The notes below the pieces were generated by a model. The model searched no databases and was not told where the DNA came from. It saw nothing but the letters and a program-made list of their open reading frames with translations. Shown one piece after another: positions 47,531 through 56,909 of a stretch of DNA of 64,000 nt (positions are counted from its first letter, which is position 1; every line of letters starts with the position of its first letter). The stretch is from Phormidium ambiguum IAM M-71 (GTDB lineage Bacteria; Cyanobacteriota; Cyanobacteriia; Cyanobacteriales; Aerosakkonemataceae), in NCBI RefSeq assembly GCF_001904725.1, contig NZ_MRCE01000010.1:124001-188000 (forward strand), given 5' to 3'. The position numbers were made by a program, and so were the translations under genes.

Positions 47531-48625
47531 TTAACCTATATTCAAAACTTGCAAATACTGTTCGGTGGCTTTCTCTAATAGAAATTGTTTTGCTTTTTCC
47601 TGTAACAAAACTGAAGATGAAGGATGTTCTAAAGTATTCATAATTGCCTCTGCCATTTCTTGGGCATCTCCCACAGGTACCAACTTTCCATAACGGCCAT
47701 TTTCTAAAATTTCTGCGGGGCCACTTTTACAATCGGTAGATACTACTGAAGTTCCGAGAGCGATCGCCTCAATTAATACTGTTGGTAATCCTTCATATAA
47801 AGAGGATAACACAAGAACCGCAGCCCGCTTCATATAAGCAAAAGGATTGTTGACAAACCCTGGTAAAGCTACATTTTTTTCTATCTTTAATTCCCGTACT
47901 AAAGCTTCAAGTTCCGCTCTATCCGGGCCTTCTCCTAGTATCATTAATCGAGCCGGAAATTTCTGTGTTATTTGAGCAAAAGCTCGAATTAAAGTCGGGA
48001 AATCTTTTTGTTTATCTAAGCGTCCCACCGCTAAAATTACTGGTAGTTCATTAGGAAAAAACCAAGGATGATCCAAAGGTTCTGCTGCTTTTTGGAAAAG
48101 CTCTGGAGTGACAACTGGATTGTAAATTACTTTAACACTTTCTTTTGACAAACCTAAATTTACCAGATCGATCGCTGCACCTTGAGATACTGTTACCACT
48201 ACATCCGCACTCGGATAAAATAAACGTGCCAAATAAGGAGCAAGTCGCTTTTTGATCTGAGTTGATGTTTTTGATTCCACCGAAAGAGTGTTGTGTACGC
48301 TTACTACCACTCGCGTAGATACTCCTGCCAATCGCCGACACACAAGAGCCACTACGTTAATATCTTCCATTGCCGAAAGTAAAGCTTTTGGTTTGTTTTC
48401 TTTTAGGTAATTTACCAGGCTAGGAATACTGTTTAAAAGTCGCCCTGTTCCCATATTTATTACTCGCACTTCTGGAGGAATCAGAGATATAGAAGGGCCT
48501 TCAGTTTTAACTAAAACCAAGTCTACTTTTAAACCCTTCTCAACAAAACCGCGAGCTAAGTAGAGCATTACTCTTTCAGCACCACCGCCCCCAAGACCAG
48601 CCATAAAAAGTGTTATATCAGGCAT
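47531..48625 (-). CDS. GT4 family glycosyltransferase
   Basis: 364 residues. The N-terminal FMAGLGGGGAERVMLYLA is the glycine-rich acceptor-domain start typical of GT4; VGRLDKQKDFPTLIRAF, LMILGEGPDRAELEALV and EGLPTVLIEAIALGTSVVST complete the GT-B donor site. It follows the polymerase gene by 34 bases in the same minus-strand operon. Confidence 0.92.
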   Translation of the reverse strand: MPDITLFMAGLGGGGAERVMLYLARGFVEKGLKVDLVLVKTEGPSISLIPPEVRVINMGTGRLLNSIPSLVNYLKENKPKALLSAMEDINVVALVCRRLAGVSTRVVVSVHNTLSVESKTSTQIKKRLAPYLARLFYPSADVVVTVSQGAAIDLVNLGLSKESVKVIYNPVVTPELFQKAAEPLDHPWFFPNELPVILAVGRLDKQKDFPTLIRAFAQITQKFPARLMILGEGPDRAELEALVRELKIEKNVALPGFVNNPFAYMKRAAVLVLSSLYEGLPTVLIEAIALGTSVVSTDCKSGPAEILENGRYGKLVPVGDAQEMAEAIMNTLEHPSSSVLLQEKAKQFLLEKATEQYLQVLNIG

Positions 48626-48659
48626 TTGTTTAAGAATAAAAAATGTTGTTTACTGTGAA

Positions 48660-49964
48660 TTAATTAGGAGAAGATTTTTCTACTAATTCTTGATCTTTTA
48701 AGTCTTTATCTTCTGTTGGAACATCCCATGCTCCTGGTATGACTAACCGCATTCGTTTCATAGAAAAACTTGCCATTACGTATAACAACCAGAAGAAAGA
48801 ATTCGTTTCTACGATCGTAGACTCAGTTTGATTATACAAAAGTAAAAATATTACATATATTATCGGCCAAGTATCTTCTAAATCTCCTCCGGCACGCACC
48901 CAAATTAGCCCTCTAATCAGGCAAATAACCAAACTACCAAACCAAAGTGCAAATCCAATTAATCCCAAATGAACTGCTACATCTAAATAACCATTATGGG
49001 CTTGAGTCAAAGATAACATAATATAAAACTTAACATTTTCTCCCTCTCCTCCTGGTAGCCAAAACGCTTCATAACCATAACCTAACCAAGGGCGTTCTTT
49101 GATTTTATCAATTACAAACTCCCAAATATATGTCCGGCCAGTTAAGGTAACATCTTTCCCAAGACTGTGCAGGAATGGAGCCCAATTATTGATTAACCAC
49201 ATCACTGTACTAGAGCCAGCTAATACTAAGAGTATTAATATGGGAACAATTACCGAATGTGTGGACTGCAAAGTTCTACACATTGGGACAAGAAGCATTA
49301 AGGTTAAAAATACAAGTAATCCTGTTTTGGAAGTGGTAAGTATAACTATGATCGCCGACAAAACAAAAACAAACCAGACAAGAAACCGTCGTCTTTTAGC
49401 TTTCATTGCTGCAAATAATAGGGGTACAGTAGCTATGGCAGCAAAACGAGCTAGGTGATTTTTGTGGAGTAAAGGGCCTCGCCAAGCTCCTTTATGAGTT
49501 CCTTGTTCTATGCCATACATTGGCAGTCCGCCAGTGTACAAAAAGGTGAATACTGTTGATATACCAAATGTCAATGCTAATATTTCTAATTGCTCTTTTA
49601 GGGTGTAACGAGAAGCTAAATATAGCCCGAATAAGGTTGTGAGGAGTGTTAATCTACCATTTTTTAATGATACGCTGGCAAAATCTGACCACAGAAAGGA
49701 ACTAACAATAATTGCCATTAATCCCCAAATTAATACGTCTCGCAAAGCCGGACGTATAACTGTTTTCAGTCGCACAGTTAGCATAAAAATGGTGTAGGCG
49801 TAATAGCCATACCTGAGAAGTTGGGAAATTTTTGAGAACACTGAACCTCCTCCTTCAGCGCCTCCTGCTCCGTCCGAGCCCCGGCCATAACTAGCCATAG
49901 CTATGACTCCAGAGAAAACAAGCAGACCTAATATTGCTAATGCTTTTTCAACTTTTGGATTCAC
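48660..49964 (-). CDS. O-antigen ligase/polymerase (Wzy/WaaL-like) membrane protein
   Basis: 434 residues with ten or more hydrophobic segments. The Wzy_C-type outer loop is visible: GRTYIWEFVIDKIKERPWLG, YGYEAFWLPGG, and the His-containing SLTQAHNGYLDVAVHLGLIG. With the flippase and the Wzc-like protein it completes a Wzx/Wzy set. The start is GTG; it overlaps the upstream GT2 stop in a GTGA, so translation is coupled. Confidence 0.88.
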   Translation of the reverse strand: MNPKVEKALAILGLLVFSGVIAMASYGRGSDGAGGAEGGGSVFSKISQLLRYGYYAYTIFMLTVRLKTVIRPALRDVLIWGLMAIIVSSFLWSDFASVSLKNGRLTLLTTLFGLYLASRYTLKEQLEILALTFGISTVFTFLYTGGLPMYGIEQGTHKGAWRGPLLHKNHLARFAAIATVPLLFAAMKAKRRRFLVWFVFVLSAIIVILTTSKTGLLVFLTLMLLVPMCRTLQSTHSVIVPILILLVLAGSSTVMWLINNWAPFLHSLGKDVTLTGRTYIWEFVIDKIKERPWLGYGYEAFWLPGGEGENVKFYIMLSLTQAHNGYLDVAVHLGLIGFALWFGSLVICLIRGLIWVRAGGDLEDTWPIIYVIFLLLYNQTESTIVETNSFFWLLYVMASFSMKRMRLVIPGAWDVPTEDKDLKDQELVEKSSPN

Positions 49965-50872
49965 GATTTTAGACGATGATAAAAGGCTCTGGTGTTGATT
50001 TCTATTTTTTCTAAAAGTGTGAGTGAATCAAGATATTTTTGGACAAATTCTTGATATTCTGGCTCTACACCTCCGCTATGCCAAAATGCACCCAAAGCGG
50101 CAGCAAATATATTGTTGGTAAATTTAGATAAAAAGGGAAATTTTACTCGCATCCAATAGGCAGTAAGGGTGAGTATTCTAGCTGCTACTAAGCGATTATC
50201 TTTCCTTCTGCTATAGGCATTTGCTCCATGAACGCGGTAAAGGGTTAATTCTCGATCTAAGAGTAACCCTTTGCTTAGTGCGATCGATACAAATTCTAAA
50301 TAACCATCGTTGAGACCAATTCTCTTAGCTTCTGGCATCGGTAAAATTTGGCTTAAGAGCGATCGCCTAAAGCATAAACCAGAAGTAGAAGGAAGAACTG
50401 GTAATTTATCCCTAAGTTTACCTTTTTTAATATGTTCTCTTAAATCATATTCCCCCGCTGGTGGGTAAACAAAACCTCTTTCTATAGATGATTTAGCTTC
50501 TCCGTCTACCCATTTTAAGGGATGGAAACACCATTCTAAATCTGTGCGATCGCCAAATGCCTTAACCACCTCAGCTACTTTTTCTGGTAAACAAACATCA
50601 TCTGCATCCAAAAAACAAATAATTTCCCCGTTACTTGCCGCAAAACCAGCATTGAAAGCCGAAGCCTGTCCACCATTTTCCTTAAACACTGGGACGATTT
50701 TATCCCCATAACTAGCCATAATTTCCCGTGAATTATCAGTGGAACCATCATCCACAACAATTACTTCCACAGGGGAGTAGCTTTGGGTTAAACAACTATC
50801 GATCGCTTGACCGAGAAATTGGCCATAATTGTAGTTGTTAATTGCAATACTAACTAAACATCGATCGTTCAT
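49961..50872 (-). CDS. GT2 family glycosyltransferase
   Basis: 303 residues. VSIAINNYNYGQFLGQAIDS, EVIVVDDGSTDNSREIM and the metal site IICFLDADDVCLPEKVA define a GT2 enzyme; GLNDGYLEF may stand for the acceptor ED motif. It is the first gene of the minus-strand polysaccharide operon (six genes to 44342) and diverges from the Wzc-like gene. Confidence 0.9.
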   Translation of the reverse strand: MNDRCLVSIAINNYNYGQFLGQAIDSCLTQSYSPVEVIVVDDGSTDNSREIMASYGDKIVPVFKENGGQASAFNAGFAASNGEIICFLDADDVCLPEKVAEVVKAFGDRTDLEWCFHPLKWVDGEAKSSIERGFVYPPAGEYDLREHIKKGKLRDKLPVLPSTSGLCFRRSLLSQILPMPEAKRIGLNDGYLEFVSIALSKGLLLDRELTLYRVHGANAYSRRKDNRLVAARILTLTAYWMRVKFPFLSKFTNNIFAAALGAFWHSGGVEPEYQEFVQKYLDSLTLLEKIEINTRAFYHRLKS

Positions 50873-51382
50873 GCTTTACCAACTTCAAACTTTTCACTTT
50901 TGTTACCTTAGTTCTCAAGTCACCACTGCTCAACCCAGAACCAGCCACTATTTTAACCAACTCACTCAGGCAGTCAACACTGACACAATTACTAGAAATA
51001 GCTTTAAATTAGATACTTCGCATATCTAAATTTGAATTATCTTTTCTTAAGATGACACAAATTGATTATTTCCCGATATTTTTGAGTACTATGTAGCTAG
51101 GGGTGAATTCAATTCTCCGTAAATTTACGGGATTCCAAGATCAGTATTATTATCTATTTTCTTGCAAATTTATCTGTTTAAGGTTATGAAAGATATAGCC
51201 AAAAAAATTTTGAGGTGAAATTAAATACTAATTTGACTAAACATGAAAAAATAATTAATCTTTACTAGGTAGTAACTTAATTTTAAAATCTGCTAAAAAA
51301 ACTACCATATCTTCTATAAAATTCACATTAAAGACAAACCGTATTCAGAAAACTGGTCAATTGTTTCTGGGAGTAGAATGTT
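50873..51382. promoter_or_regulatory. Divergent control region between the polysaccharide operon and wzc-like gene
   Basis: 510 bases with no convincing gene, between the two main transcription units of the polysaccharide locus. It contains the perfect 14-bp palindrome CCGTAAATTTACGG at 51117-51130, a possible operator. A+T content rises toward the Wzc-like start. Confidence 0.5.
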
Positions 51383-53593
51383 ATGAATCCTAAAGACTAC
51401 AGCGAAGACATAGATTTCCAAAAATTTGGGCTAATCCTTAAACGGCGTTGGCTTCCAGGCGGAGTAGCATTCCTAGCAGTTTTTACACTGGCTACCCTAT
51501 TTGCGCTGAAAAAAACGCCTACTTACGAAGCACAAGGAAAACTCCTATTTCAAAAGAAAAACACCTCTTCTTCTCTAATCACCGAAGCCGGAGATAAATT
51601 GGGACAGTTGGAAACCTTGAATATGCTGAACACTCCTGTAGATACACAAGCACAGGTAGTTTCCTCACTGCCAATTGTCATGAAAACAATAGAAGCATTA
51701 AACCTGAGAAATAAGAAAGGTGAATTACTACCGCCAGAAGCCTTCTTTCCCCAACTTACTGTCAAAGGGATTAAAGGTACAGATGTTTTGCAAATTATCT
51801 ATAAAGCTAAAAATCCCCAAGAAGCTGCTGATGTAGTTAACAAACTGATGCACCTTTACATAGAAGACAATATATTGAAAAATCGGGCAGAAGCAGCAGC
51901 AGCTAGAGAATTTATTAGCAAAGAATTACCCACAGTTCAAGCTAATGTACGCAAAGCTGAAGCCGCCTTACGTACTTTCAAAGAAAAAAACAGTATTGTA
52001 GCTCTGGAACAAGAAGCTATCATGGCTGCTGATGTCATCACTGGCATAGATAGGCAACTTGCGACTGTTGAATCTCAACTAGCAGACGTAACAGCTAAAG
52101 TTTCTGAGTTTCGGCAAAAAATCGATATGAGTCCAGAGAAAGTTATTGATTATAGTAGTGTAAATCAGTCCAAAATAATTGATAACACACTTCAAGAATT
52201 ACAAAAAGTAGAAGCTCAGCTGGTATTAGAACGGACTCGTTTTACACCAACACATCCTGTAATCAGAAACTTAGAAGATAAAAGGAACTCACTTAGAGCA
52301 TTGTTGCAAGGTCAGGTAGGACAGTCTATCAATAAAAGAACACCACTTACAAATGAGAATTTACAAACTAGTGAGTTGAAAGAAAAACTTACAATGGATT
52401 TTGTGAGTTATGAAGCACAACGTTTAGGTTTAATTAAGCAAATTCAAGCTCTAAATCGCACCAAAGAAATTTATCGACAAAGAGCTAATGTTTTACCTAA
52501 ATTACAAGAAAAATATAAGGATTTGGAACGGCAAGTAGAAGCAGCACAAACTAGCTACCAATTGCTATTAAAAAATTACCAAGAAGTGCAGATTGCCGAA
52601 AATCAAAATGTTGGCAATGCTATGATAATTGAGGAAGCAATTATTCCCGGAAAACCTGCGGATAGCAAGAAAAAATTGTTTTTTATTGCGGGAATTGCAG
52701 CGGGTGTGATGATTTATGTAGTAGTAGCTTTCTTAATAGATTTAGCAGATCCAACTTTGAAAACTGCCAAAGAATTGCGCCAAATTTTTAAATATACTGT
52801 CTTGGGAATGATTCCTTCTTGGAAAAAGAGACTGATATTGCCGATGAGGAAGCCAGATGGACAAGTGCAACTTCCTGTTAAAGATGCTCCGCATTCAATT
52901 ATTAGTGAAACTTACAGAATGCTTCAGGCTAATTTAAAGTTTCTCAGTCCCGATCGAGAATTGAAAGTTATCGTAGTCACAAGTTCTGTTTCCAAAGAAG
53001 GTAAATCAACTGTTTCTGCTAACTTAGCCGTAGCTATGGCTCAGTTGGGACGGAAAGTTTTGTTAATAGATGCTGATATGCACCATCCGTCACAACATCA
53101 CATTTGGAACTTAACTAATGCTGCTGGACTCAGCGATGTAATTGTTGGTCAAACTGATGTAAATTCAGCAGTAAAAGAAGTAATGACTAACTTAGATGTT
53201 CTTCCTTCTGGTGTCATACCTCCTAATCCTTTAGCTTTGCTAGATTCTAAACGGATGGCTTCACTAATTGAAGATTTTTCCGAAACTTATAATTTCGTAA
53301 TTATTGACACCCCACCTTTAGTACTTGTGGCTGATGCACTGACTTTAGGCAAAATGGCTGATGGTGTCTTGTTAGTGGCGCGTCCAGGTGTGGTAGATAC
53401 TGTCAGCGCCTCAGCTTCTAAAGGATTTTTAGTTCAGTCTACTCAGAATGTTTTAGGTATGGTAGTTAACGGTATATTTGTGGAAAATGAACCGGATAGT
53501 TACTTCCATCACGCTAAATCATATAACGAGGATTTGACAACCACAAAAACTACTTTGTCAAAAGCTGAAAAAGTTAGCTCCCGCTCTAAGTAA
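51383..53593 (+). CDS. Wzc-type polysaccharide copolymerase / BY-kinase
   Basis: 736 residues. The N-terminal Wzz domain has a membrane segment at ~30-50, a long coiled periplasmic region (~180-420), and a second membrane segment (LFFIAGIAAGVMIYVVVAFLI). A C-terminal CpsD/Wzc-type ATPase follows with Walker A SKEGKSTVSANLAV, Walker A' VLLIDADMHHPS and Walker B NFVIIDTPPLV. Such proteins set chain length and drive export, controlled by tyrosine autophosphorylation. The tail has only a couple of tyrosines (SYFHHAKSYNED) instead of a rich cluster. Confidence 0.92.
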   Translation: MNPKDYSEDIDFQKFGLILKRRWLPGGVAFLAVFTLATLFALKKTPTYEAQGKLLFQKKNTSSSLITEAGDKLGQLETLNMLNTPVDTQAQVVSSLPIVMKTIEALNLRNKKGELLPPEAFFPQLTVKGIKGTDVLQIIYKAKNPQEAADVVNKLMHLYIEDNILKNRAEAAAAREFISKELPTVQANVRKAEAALRTFKEKNSIVALEQEAIMAADVITGIDRQLATVESQLADVTAKVSEFRQKIDMSPEKVIDYSSVNQSKIIDNTLQELQKVEAQLVLERTRFTPTHPVIRNLEDKRNSLRALLQGQVGQSINKRTPLTNENLQTSELKEKLTMDFVSYEAQRLGLIKQIQALNRTKEIYRQRANVLPKLQEKYKDLERQVEAAQTSYQLLLKNYQEVQIAENQNVGNAMIIEEAIIPGKPADSKKKLFFIAGIAAGVMIYVVVAFLIDLADPTLKTAKELRQIFKYTVLGMIPSWKKRLILPMRKPDGQVQLPVKDAPHSIISETYRMLQANLKFLSPDRELKVIVVTSSVSKEGKSTVSANLAVAMAQLGRKVLLIDADMHHPSQHHIWNLTNAAGLSDVIVGQTDVNSAVKEVMTNLDVLPSGVIPPNPLALLDSKRMASLIEDFSETYNFVIIDTPPLVLVADALTLGKMADGVLLVARPGVVDTVSASASKGFLVQSTQNVLGMVVNGIFVENEPDSYFHHAKSYNEDLTTTKTTLSKAEKVSSRSK

Positions 53594-53610
53594 ATTTTGA
53601 TTTGAAACTC

Positions 53611-53640
53611 TGTAGAGACGTTTCATGAAACGTCTCTACA
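53611..53640. repeat. Dispersed GAGACG palindrome, copy 3
   Basis: A perfect 30-base palindrome with half-site TGTAGAGACGTTTCA, followed by GTATTTGGAA. Compared with copies 1 and 2 the inner TTG/CAA is TTT/AAA, a matched change in both arms. It lies between the convergent Wzc-like and HpsJ-like genes and may act as a terminator. Confidence 0.9.
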
Positions 53641-53681
53641 GTATTTGGAATAAATAACTTTTTTCAATTTTCCCTATCTTT

Positions 53682-54389
53682 CTACCATTCATCTTTTCGT
53701 CTCATACTCTTCCGCGCCCAACGAGTAGCTTGCCAAATCCGAATTAATAAAAATATAGAAATTATTGCGCCAACGATCGCTTTTAAAGCAGATTTTATTA
53801 GTTCAAGGCGCTTGCTTTGTCTTGTAGTTGCAACTTGTTGTTCCAAATTTCTCTTAGCTGTAGTACTTTCAGCTAAAAGGCGATTTTTTAATTCTTCAGG
53901 ATTGGCGATTTTTTCGGCACTATTTTGAGTATTAATCCGGCCAAGAAGCGTTTCAAAATCACTAGTTGTTGCTTTACCCAATTGCTCTTCAAACTGTTGA
54001 ATTTGAGACATTCGTTGTGTTGCTTGAGCAGTAATTTGATTATTGTTCAAATTATTAATGCGATATGTATTGCTTAGACATAATGGAATTAGTAATCCCA
54101 GTAATATTGCAATTACTAAAGATAACCAAGATAAGTACTTTAAGATAAATATTTCTTGTTTAGTCCGTAAATTTCCTTCTCCTAAGAATACTAATACAAA
54201 TCCTAGTAAAGGAAGAGCCATGCGATCGACTATTCCCCCTATTGTTTGAAACTCCCAAATAGGATTCATAAAGCTGGCTGGAAACAGAAGATAGATTAAG
54301 TCAAAGAAGACAAATAATAACAGACAATAGCCTAATGTTCTTAACAGAAAAATCGATCGCCATTCATGACCTTCTGAAGGAAAACTCAT
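53682..54389 (-). CDS. HpsJ-like membrane protein of the exosortase module
   Basis: 235 residues: four membrane segments in the first ~110 residues, a ~90-residue helical, Gln-rich loop (QATQRMSQIQQFEEQLGKAT), and a last membrane segment (ALKAIVGAIISIFLLIRIW). The layout and wording resemble HpsJ-family proteins, first seen in the hormogonium polysaccharide locus of Nostoc and often beside cyanoexosortases. It lies 44 bases downstream of the exosortase-associated gene. Assignment is by pattern and context. Confidence 0.72.
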   Translation of the reverse strand: MSFPSEGHEWRSIFLLRTLGYCLLLFVFFDLIYLLFPASFMNPIWEFQTIGGIVDRMALPLLGFVLVFLGEGNLRTKQEIFILKYLSWLSLVIAILLGLLIPLCLSNTYRINNLNNNQITAQATQRMSQIQQFEEQLGKATTSDFETLLGRINTQNSAEKIANPEELKNRLLAESTTAKRNLEQQVATTRQSKRLELIKSALKAIVGAIISIFLLIRIWQATRWARKSMRRKDEW

Positions 54390-54433
54390 AATTTAAAACC
54401 CTTTTGTTAAAATAATTCATGTTTAATGAAAAC

Positions 54434-55075
54434 TTAAGGCTTAGGAAAACGTGGACTCCACCATTTATACCAAGAAAACCAGATATTTTCTAAATTTTGG
54501 TAAGCAACTTCTGGAGGAGAAGACTTTACCGGAATCGATAAATAAGTCCAAAGACATCGCTCATCTTTTAAGTTTTCTTGCCCAAGTAACCAAGGAAGCA
54601 GACGGTTAAACTGCACATCATAAAGATTACGATTTTGTTTAAACTGTCTGGCGGTAAATGTACTAAAACCATGAGGATTAATACAGGCGCTCAAGTAAGC
54701 TCGATCTTGATGAGTAAACATTCCATAAAACCCTATTCCTTCTTTTTGTTTGATTTGGGGAGACGCAGAAATAGACTCATAACTTTTGATAAAGTTTCTT
54801 ACCTCTCCACTAGTATTAACAAAATAGCGCATTTCAATATCCAACCTCAGATTATTATTGATATATTGATAGCGCCTTCCAGAAATGCTACTTGAGTCAA
54901 GTAAAGGAAAACTGGGTAAACTTTGCCAACCATCCAAAGGAACAATTTCAGGCAAATAAAAACTAGTTGCTATTTTACTTGGAGTTGGGAATAAAATTGA
55001 TTTGACCAACACGCCAACTACAGCACTAAATATTGAGATCAAAACTATCAGCCGAGTGCGCTCCCAGACTTTCAT
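54434..55075 (-). CDS. Cyanoexosortase A system-associated protein
   Basis: 213 residues with one N-terminal membrane anchor (LIVLISIFSAVVGVLVKSILF), then an EpsI-like outer domain (LPEIVPLDGWQSLPSFPL, RRYQYINNNLRLDIEMRYF). Exosortase loci carry such a partner directly downstream of, or fused to, the peptidase. Its ATG overlaps the exosortase stop in an ATGA, implying coupled translation. The role is unknown; probably helps processing or the linked polysaccharide step. Confidence 0.82.
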   Translation of the reverse strand: MKVWERTRLIVLISIFSAVVGVLVKSILFPTPSKIATSFYLPEIVPLDGWQSLPSFPLLDSSSISGRRYQYINNNLRLDIEMRYFVNTSGEVRNFIKSYESISASPQIKQKEGIGFYGMFTHQDRAYLSACINPHGFSTFTARQFKQNRNLYDVQFNRLLPWLLGQENLKDERCLWTYLSIPVKSSPPEVAYQNLENIWFSWYKWWSPRFPKP

Positions 55076-55935
55076 AATTCTTCAATTTGGCTAGATTCAT
55101 CATCTGATTGATTTTGTCGGAGCAAGAAAAGACAAAATAAACCGAAAATTAAGACAGCAATTGTAGAAAACACCAGAGATCCATCTCCTTTATGCCAATA
55201 TTCAAAAGCTGGTTTATTGTTAGGTGCTGAAAGAACAGCTAATAATGCTACTCGCAGTCCATTAACTACAAATGCGATCGATACAGCCACAACAGGCACT
55301 ACAATTTTGGCAATTTTGTTAGTAGGGAACATTACTAAAAAAACCAAAGCTAGTCCCAACAACTGAAGCATAGTTTCTATTCCCGAACACCCGGAATATA
55401 CTTCCACCACTCCCGATGGCACAGCCACATAAACTCCTTGTCGAGAAACATCAAATCCAGCGTACCAAAGCACAGCAGTGGCAAATTTAGCCGTTAGCAA
55501 AGATATATCAATAACTAATGATAATAGCCCTGGAGATGGTGCAATAAAACAAAGAATTAGCAGTTCTTGCCAGTATTGTTTTAATCCTTGAAGTCCAGAA
55601 GCAAGCAGAGCAATTCCTAATCCTGAAATCACCGGAAAAACCCGAATAAAAGGATCGTATCCAGATATAAATATACTTTTAACGAGTACTAATGCAACCA
55701 ATATCGTACCCAAAGTACTAGCAATAGCACTACTTTCTAGATTCAAAGTTTCGCGTTTTGACCATAACATTGAGCCTACAGCTAGCCAAAAAAGTGCGCT
55801 GACTCCCCACAAGCTTGAATCTTCCGCTCTCCAGGTTAAAGTAAGATGAATTGCAATTAAGCCTGATGTTATACCCAAGAGCCAAAATTTAGAAGTTTGT
55901 AAAGATTTAAAAGAGATTAAATTTGTAGTTTTCAC
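55072..55935 (-). CDS. crtA: Cyanoexosortase A
   Basis: 287 residues with about eight membrane segments. The exosortase catalytic residues are all visible: Cys183 in VYSGCSGIETM, Arg in FVVNGLRVALLAV, and His in YWHKGDGSLVFS. The enzyme is a membrane transpeptidase predicted to cut PEP-CTERM tails and hand the protein to an envelope acceptor. A PEP-CTERM gene lies 167 bases upstream on the same strand, a likely cognate substrate. Confidence 0.9.
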   Translation of the reverse strand: MKTTNLISFKSLQTSKFWLLGITSGLIAIHLTLTWRAEDSSLWGVSALFWLAVGSMLWSKRETLNLESSAIASTLGTILVALVLVKSIFISGYDPFIRVFPVISGLGIALLASGLQGLKQYWQELLILCFIAPSPGLLSLVIDISLLTAKFATAVLWYAGFDVSRQGVYVAVPSGVVEVYSGCSGIETMLQLLGLALVFLVMFPTNKIAKIVVPVVAVSIAFVVNGLRVALLAVLSAPNNKPAFEYWHKGDGSLVFSTIAVLIFGLFCLFLLRQNQSDDESSQIEEL

Positions 55936-56102
55936 TGTACCCCGATCGTACTCAGTATTTGTAACAATTTTTAATTTCTTAAATGCTGTCCTTTCACTGT
56001 ATAACTGACGGTGATTCAGGTCACATTTGGAAAATAAACAAAAACTCTGGAGCTTTGGATTATCAAGCTCCAGAAAGTTTTCTCAGTAAAGTGGGATGAA
56101 TC

Positions 56103-56909
56103 TTAAGACTTAACGACTACTTTTTTATCCCGTTTTGCCACTTGTCTTTTAAACAAAGCTCCAAAACCCAAAGCTAATCCTGAACCTAGCACAGTCATAG
56201 GTTCAGGAACTCCAGCTGGCTCAAAGCTACCAGCATCAGTTTGAAACTTCAGCGGAAAGTCACTCAGAGTTACTGAATTCCTTTGCAGATCGTTATTCCA
56301 GAATGATCCGGCAATTTCGAGAATAAAGCTATCAGATTGTCCCGATTGTAGACCTTGTTTCACATCCCCACCAGTACAATTGTTGGCTGCATACACACAA
56401 AGATCTATTTGTTTGAAGCCTCCCGGAAATTGCTGCTGACCATTTTGGATGATAGCACTATCAAAAATAGTTACTCCATCTGTGTTCGTCAGTTTGACAG
56501 AGGTAGCATTTGGGCTAACACCAAAACCAAAACCAAGAATAGATGAGGTGTAACTTGTAGTTGTTGTGTTGGTAAGAGTAATAGCTAACGTTAGTAAGTT
56601 ACTAGTTAGACCTTTTACTGTCATACTTGCCTCAGCAGTTAAATCCACTGGAAGTATGCTGTCACCTTTAGTACCAGCTGGGACTAACCATTTAACTGTA
56701 TCTAGGGTTCGATTAATATCTCCACCTTGACTGATATCCCCATCGACAAGATTAACGTCATAAAGCGCACCGCCTGGGTCGCCAGCTGTCTTGCCATTAA
56801 GGTAGACTGCATAAGCATTCGCAGGCGCAGCAAATGTGGAAGAGATAAGGGCAATACTGGCAGCACCCAAAACAGCGGGAAGAAATGAATTAAAGGAAGA
56901 ATTCCCCAT
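56103..56909 (-). CDS. PEP-CTERM sorting domain protein
   Basis: 268 residues. A signal peptide (AVLGAASIALISSTFAAPANA) is followed by a Thr/Ser/Asn-rich extracellular domain with two cysteines in LCVYAANNCTGG that may form a disulfide. The C-terminal sorting signal has the VPEP motif, a hydrophobic segment (TVLGSGLALGFGALF) and a basic KRQ tail. It is the obvious substrate of the exosortase next to it. The tail after the membrane segment (VAKRDKKVVVKS) is longer than usual. AAAGG precedes the ATG. Confidence 0.92.
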   Translation of the reverse strand: MGNSSFNSFLPAVLGAASIALISSTFAAPANAYAVYLNGKTAGDPGGALYDVNLVDGDISQGGDINRTLDTVKWLVPAGTKGDSILPVDLTAEASMTVKGLTSNLLTLAITLTNTTTTSYTSSILGFGFGVSPNATSVKLTNTDGVTIFDSAIIQNGQQQFPGGFKQIDLCVYAANNCTGGDVKQGLQSGQSDSFILEIAGSFWNNDLQRNSVTLSDFPLKFQTDAGSFEPAGVPEPMTVLGSGLALGFGALFKRQVAKRDKKVVVKS

